A DNA stretch of 32,027 nt, taken from a virus. The translations under genes were made by a program, and so were the position numbers. Numbering within the stretch: the first letter of the stretch is position 1; each line of letters opens with the position of its first letter. Shown piece after piece: positions 30,831 through 32,027 of the stretch. Where the stretch lies: positions 1-32,027 of IMG/VR virus record IMGVR_UViG_3300025087_000236. One strand, 5' to 3'. A model generated the notes under the pieces. That model saw nothing but the letters and a program-made list of their open reading frames with translations, searched no databases and was not told the origin of the DNA.

Positions 30831-31329
30831 ATTACAGGACTTCGTTAGGGACTTATGCACCTATTTTGAGCGGTTTAAAGCCCCCTCGCCGCAGAGCGTA
30901 AGTCTATGGTATAAACGAGTAAGGCTAATCCGGGAAGACGCGCTACCGGTCATCAGGGCGAGGATCACAGAGGATTGCGACTCATTCCCGAAGAACTTGC
31001 CTAAGCTGATGTGGGAATTGAATATCGAATATCGAAAAGCCGAAGGGATGAAGAAAGTTATCTCGTATAAGGGGTGTGAATATTGCAACGGAGAAGGTGA
31101 AATATTCCTGCAAAAAAAGAACGAAAGCGGCGAATATTACACGCGATATGTCTTTAGGTGCCAAACCTGCAAGCAAAATTATTGCTCAGCGTACCCATGG
31201 GGAAATAAACTGGCATTGCTGCATCTACAGGGATACGAGGAAATTCCTGAGATGCAAGGAAGCGAAAAAATAACAAATGTCTATGAATTACCGGCGTTTT
31301 TATCAACATTGGGAAATTTACCCTTTTAA
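30817..31329 (+). CDS. Helicase-loader-like or replication accessory protein with zinc motif
   Basis: A 170-residue protein overlapping the initiator gene by 14 bases, with AAGGAGG upstream. The N-terminal part is helical (QDFVRDLCTYFERFKAPSPQ, SLWYKRVRLIREDALPVIRA) and leads to FPKNLPKLMWELNIEYRKAE. A zinc-binding pair follows (CEYCNGEGE and CQTCKQNYC), spaced as in DnaJ-like knuckles. Position after the initiator suggests a lambda P- or DnaC-type helper, but no Walker motif is present. Confidence 0.65.
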   Translation: MQLNELQDFVRDLCTYFERFKAPSPQSVSLWYKRVRLIREDALPVIRARITEDCDSFPKNLPKLMWELNIEYRKAEGMKKVISYKGCEYCNGEGEIFLQKKNESGEYYTRYVFRCQTCKQNYCSAYPWGNKLALLHLQGYEEIPEMQGSEKITNVYELPAFLSTLGNLPF

Positions 31330-31397
31330 AATCAAGATCGTCCCGGACCGCCAGTGTGCTGGGAAAAATCACACACAGTGAAGCAGTGTGGTGGAAA

Positions 31398-31628
31398 ATG
31401 GATGAATCGTATATGTTCGAAACGGCAATATGTGGGTGGTCCGAAATTTGTAGGCTATTAGGGCATGTGAATCGGCGGACGATGATGCGGCGGCGCGATG
31501 ATATGCTGAGGCATGGGGTGATATTCTACCGCGTGACTGGAAAGCCGCCCAGAAAAAACGTGTACGCATTTCCGTCAATTATCAAGGCATGGACAATGAA
31601 GCGGGCATCAGAAGGTAAAATGTTTTAA
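31398..31628 (+). CDS. Small winged-HTH DNA-binding protein
   Basis: A 76-residue protein taken from ATG 31398 behind GGTGG; GTG 31356 is an in-frame alternative that adds 14 residues. The core WSEICRLLGHVNRRTMMRRR and DDMLRHGVIFYRVTGKPPRK is a helix-turn-helix with a basic wing, followed by VYAFPSIIKAWT. Small proteins of this shape serve as terminase-region, excisionase-like or MerR-like DNA-binding factors. It lies just before the 14-bp repeats at 31693, which could be its binding sites; that is inference. Confidence 0.6.
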   Translation: MDESYMFETAICGWSEICRLLGHVNRRTMMRRRDDMLRHGVIFYRVTGKPPRKNVYAFPSIIKAWTMKRASEGKMF

Positions 31629-31692
31629 ACTTTTTTCAATTATTTTAATAAGTTTAATTATTTCAAATAGTTAGAATCAATAAATAATTTTT
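31629..31692 (+). other. AT-rich tract before the 14-bp repeats
   Basis: Sixty-four bases of almost pure A and T (long T and A runs) with no ORF. Together with the adjoining repeats it has the look of an easily melted origin segment or an upstream regulatory region. Confidence 0.5.
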
Positions 31693-31755
31693 TGTCACAA
31701 TCCTAGTGTCACAATCCTAGTGTCACAATCCTAGTGTCACAATCCTAGTGTCACG
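31693..31755 (+). repeat. Four exact 14-bp tandem repeats (iterons)
   Basis: The unit TGTCACAATCCTAG occurs four times with no mismatch (31693-31706, 31707-31720, 31721-31734, 31735-31748), then a partial fifth TGTCAC. A 14-base period gives about 1.3 helical turns, so neighbouring sites lie on different faces. They precede the terminase-like gene at 31792 and follow an AT-rich tract. They may be a replication origin, a regulator array or a packaging signal. Confidence 0.85.
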
Positions 31756-31791
31756 TTGTAAATTGATTTTGGAATGTGATTTAATGCCTCC

Positions 31792-32027
31792 ATGACGAAA
31801 GACGCGGACGCGTTAATCAGCGCAATTACAACACCGATGTTTGGGGTCCTGACATCACGAGGGATTACTATGGAATCTCTCGCTCGGGACCTCAAACGCG
31901 AGCTGAAGGCCAAGGAAACGAAAATTTTCAAGGTAAAACGCGGACTTATAGAGCTTCCTAACGCAGAGACAAAAATCCGGCGATACCGAACGATTATGGC
32001 GACCAATGAGGAAATCGTCATTGCTGT
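31792..32027 (+). CDS. Terminase small-subunit-like protein, 5' part (runs off the window)
   Basis: ATG 31792 opens a frame with no stop to the end of the window (78 codons). The segment LARDLKRELKAKETKIFKVK followed by RGLIELP resembles the mid-region of phage terminase small-subunit-like proteins (LxxELxAKETKxFxxxGxv) that bind the packaging site. Only the N-terminal part is seen, so the call is tentative. The position near the presumed head-gene start on a circular map fits. No strong ribosome binding site is visible. Confidence 0.5.
   Translation, partial: MTKDADALISAITTPMFGVLTSRGITMESLARDLKRELKAKETKIFKVKRGLIELPNAETKIRRYRTIMATNEEIVIA

Noticed and set aside
31693-31755. CRISPR array
   Set aside because: Repeats are 14 bp and directly contiguous, with no spacers.

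Overview
The window is part of a tailed double-stranded DNA phage genome, possibly an integrated or formerly temperate one. Nearly every gene reads on the + strand, genes are tightly packed with frequent ATGA or short overlaps, and strong AGGAGG-type ribosome binding sites precede most of them. The virion genes point to a podovirus: an epsilon15/BPP-1-like capsid module (gp7-type major capsid protein, Bbp16-type cement protein) joined to a T7-like short tail (tubular A and B proteins, internal virion proteins, a T7 gp17-type fibre N-terminus). The host is probably a Gram-negative bacterium, but nothing here names the species.

Layout. Bases 1-3590 hold small head genes, scaffold, major capsid, cement, a terminator and three small head-region proteins. 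Bases 3592-15830 hold the head-tail adaptor, an HNH endonuclease insert, the tail nozzle protein and three internal virion proteins. The last of these is a 1951-residue polyvalent protein with an HEIGH metallopeptidase-like motif and a phosphoribosyltransferase domain. Bases 15840-19820 hold a beta-helical tail fibre/tailspike and a very glycine-rich adhesin-like protein, both starting with export signal peptides. Bases 19821-20365 hold an AT-rich stretch, the 3' half of a tRNA-Pro(UGG) gene (an attachment-site core), a broken tyrosine-recombinase relic on the minus strand and a strong promoter. Bases 20366-26406 are the early operon: HTH regulator, small proteins, an unrecognised 439-residue protein, a second HNH insert, a two-gene SbcC/Rad50-like ATPase and a UvrD-like helicase.

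The most unusual part is 26405-27922. Four sites with the architecture of integron attC recombination sites lie immediately after successive genes and delimit three complete gene cassettes; a fourth cassette-like gene follows. The cassette genes include two radical-SAM proteins. No integron integrase is seen, so this looks like a cluster of attC sites lacking an integrase (CALIN) inside a phage operon.

Bases 28783-32027 hold a VRR-NUC nuclease gene split at a G8 tract, small cysteine-rich proteins, a replication module and the start of a terminase small-subunit-like gene. The replication gene has a leader with two interleaved inverted repeats (pseudoknot topology) around a 19-codon leader ORF, and carries 23-bp tandem iterons followed by an A-rich tract, as in lambda O. 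Four exact 14-bp repeats precede the terminase-like gene. Terminase large subunit, portal and lysis genes are not seen and probably lie outside the window.

All family calls are made by eye from sequence motifs; no database search was run.
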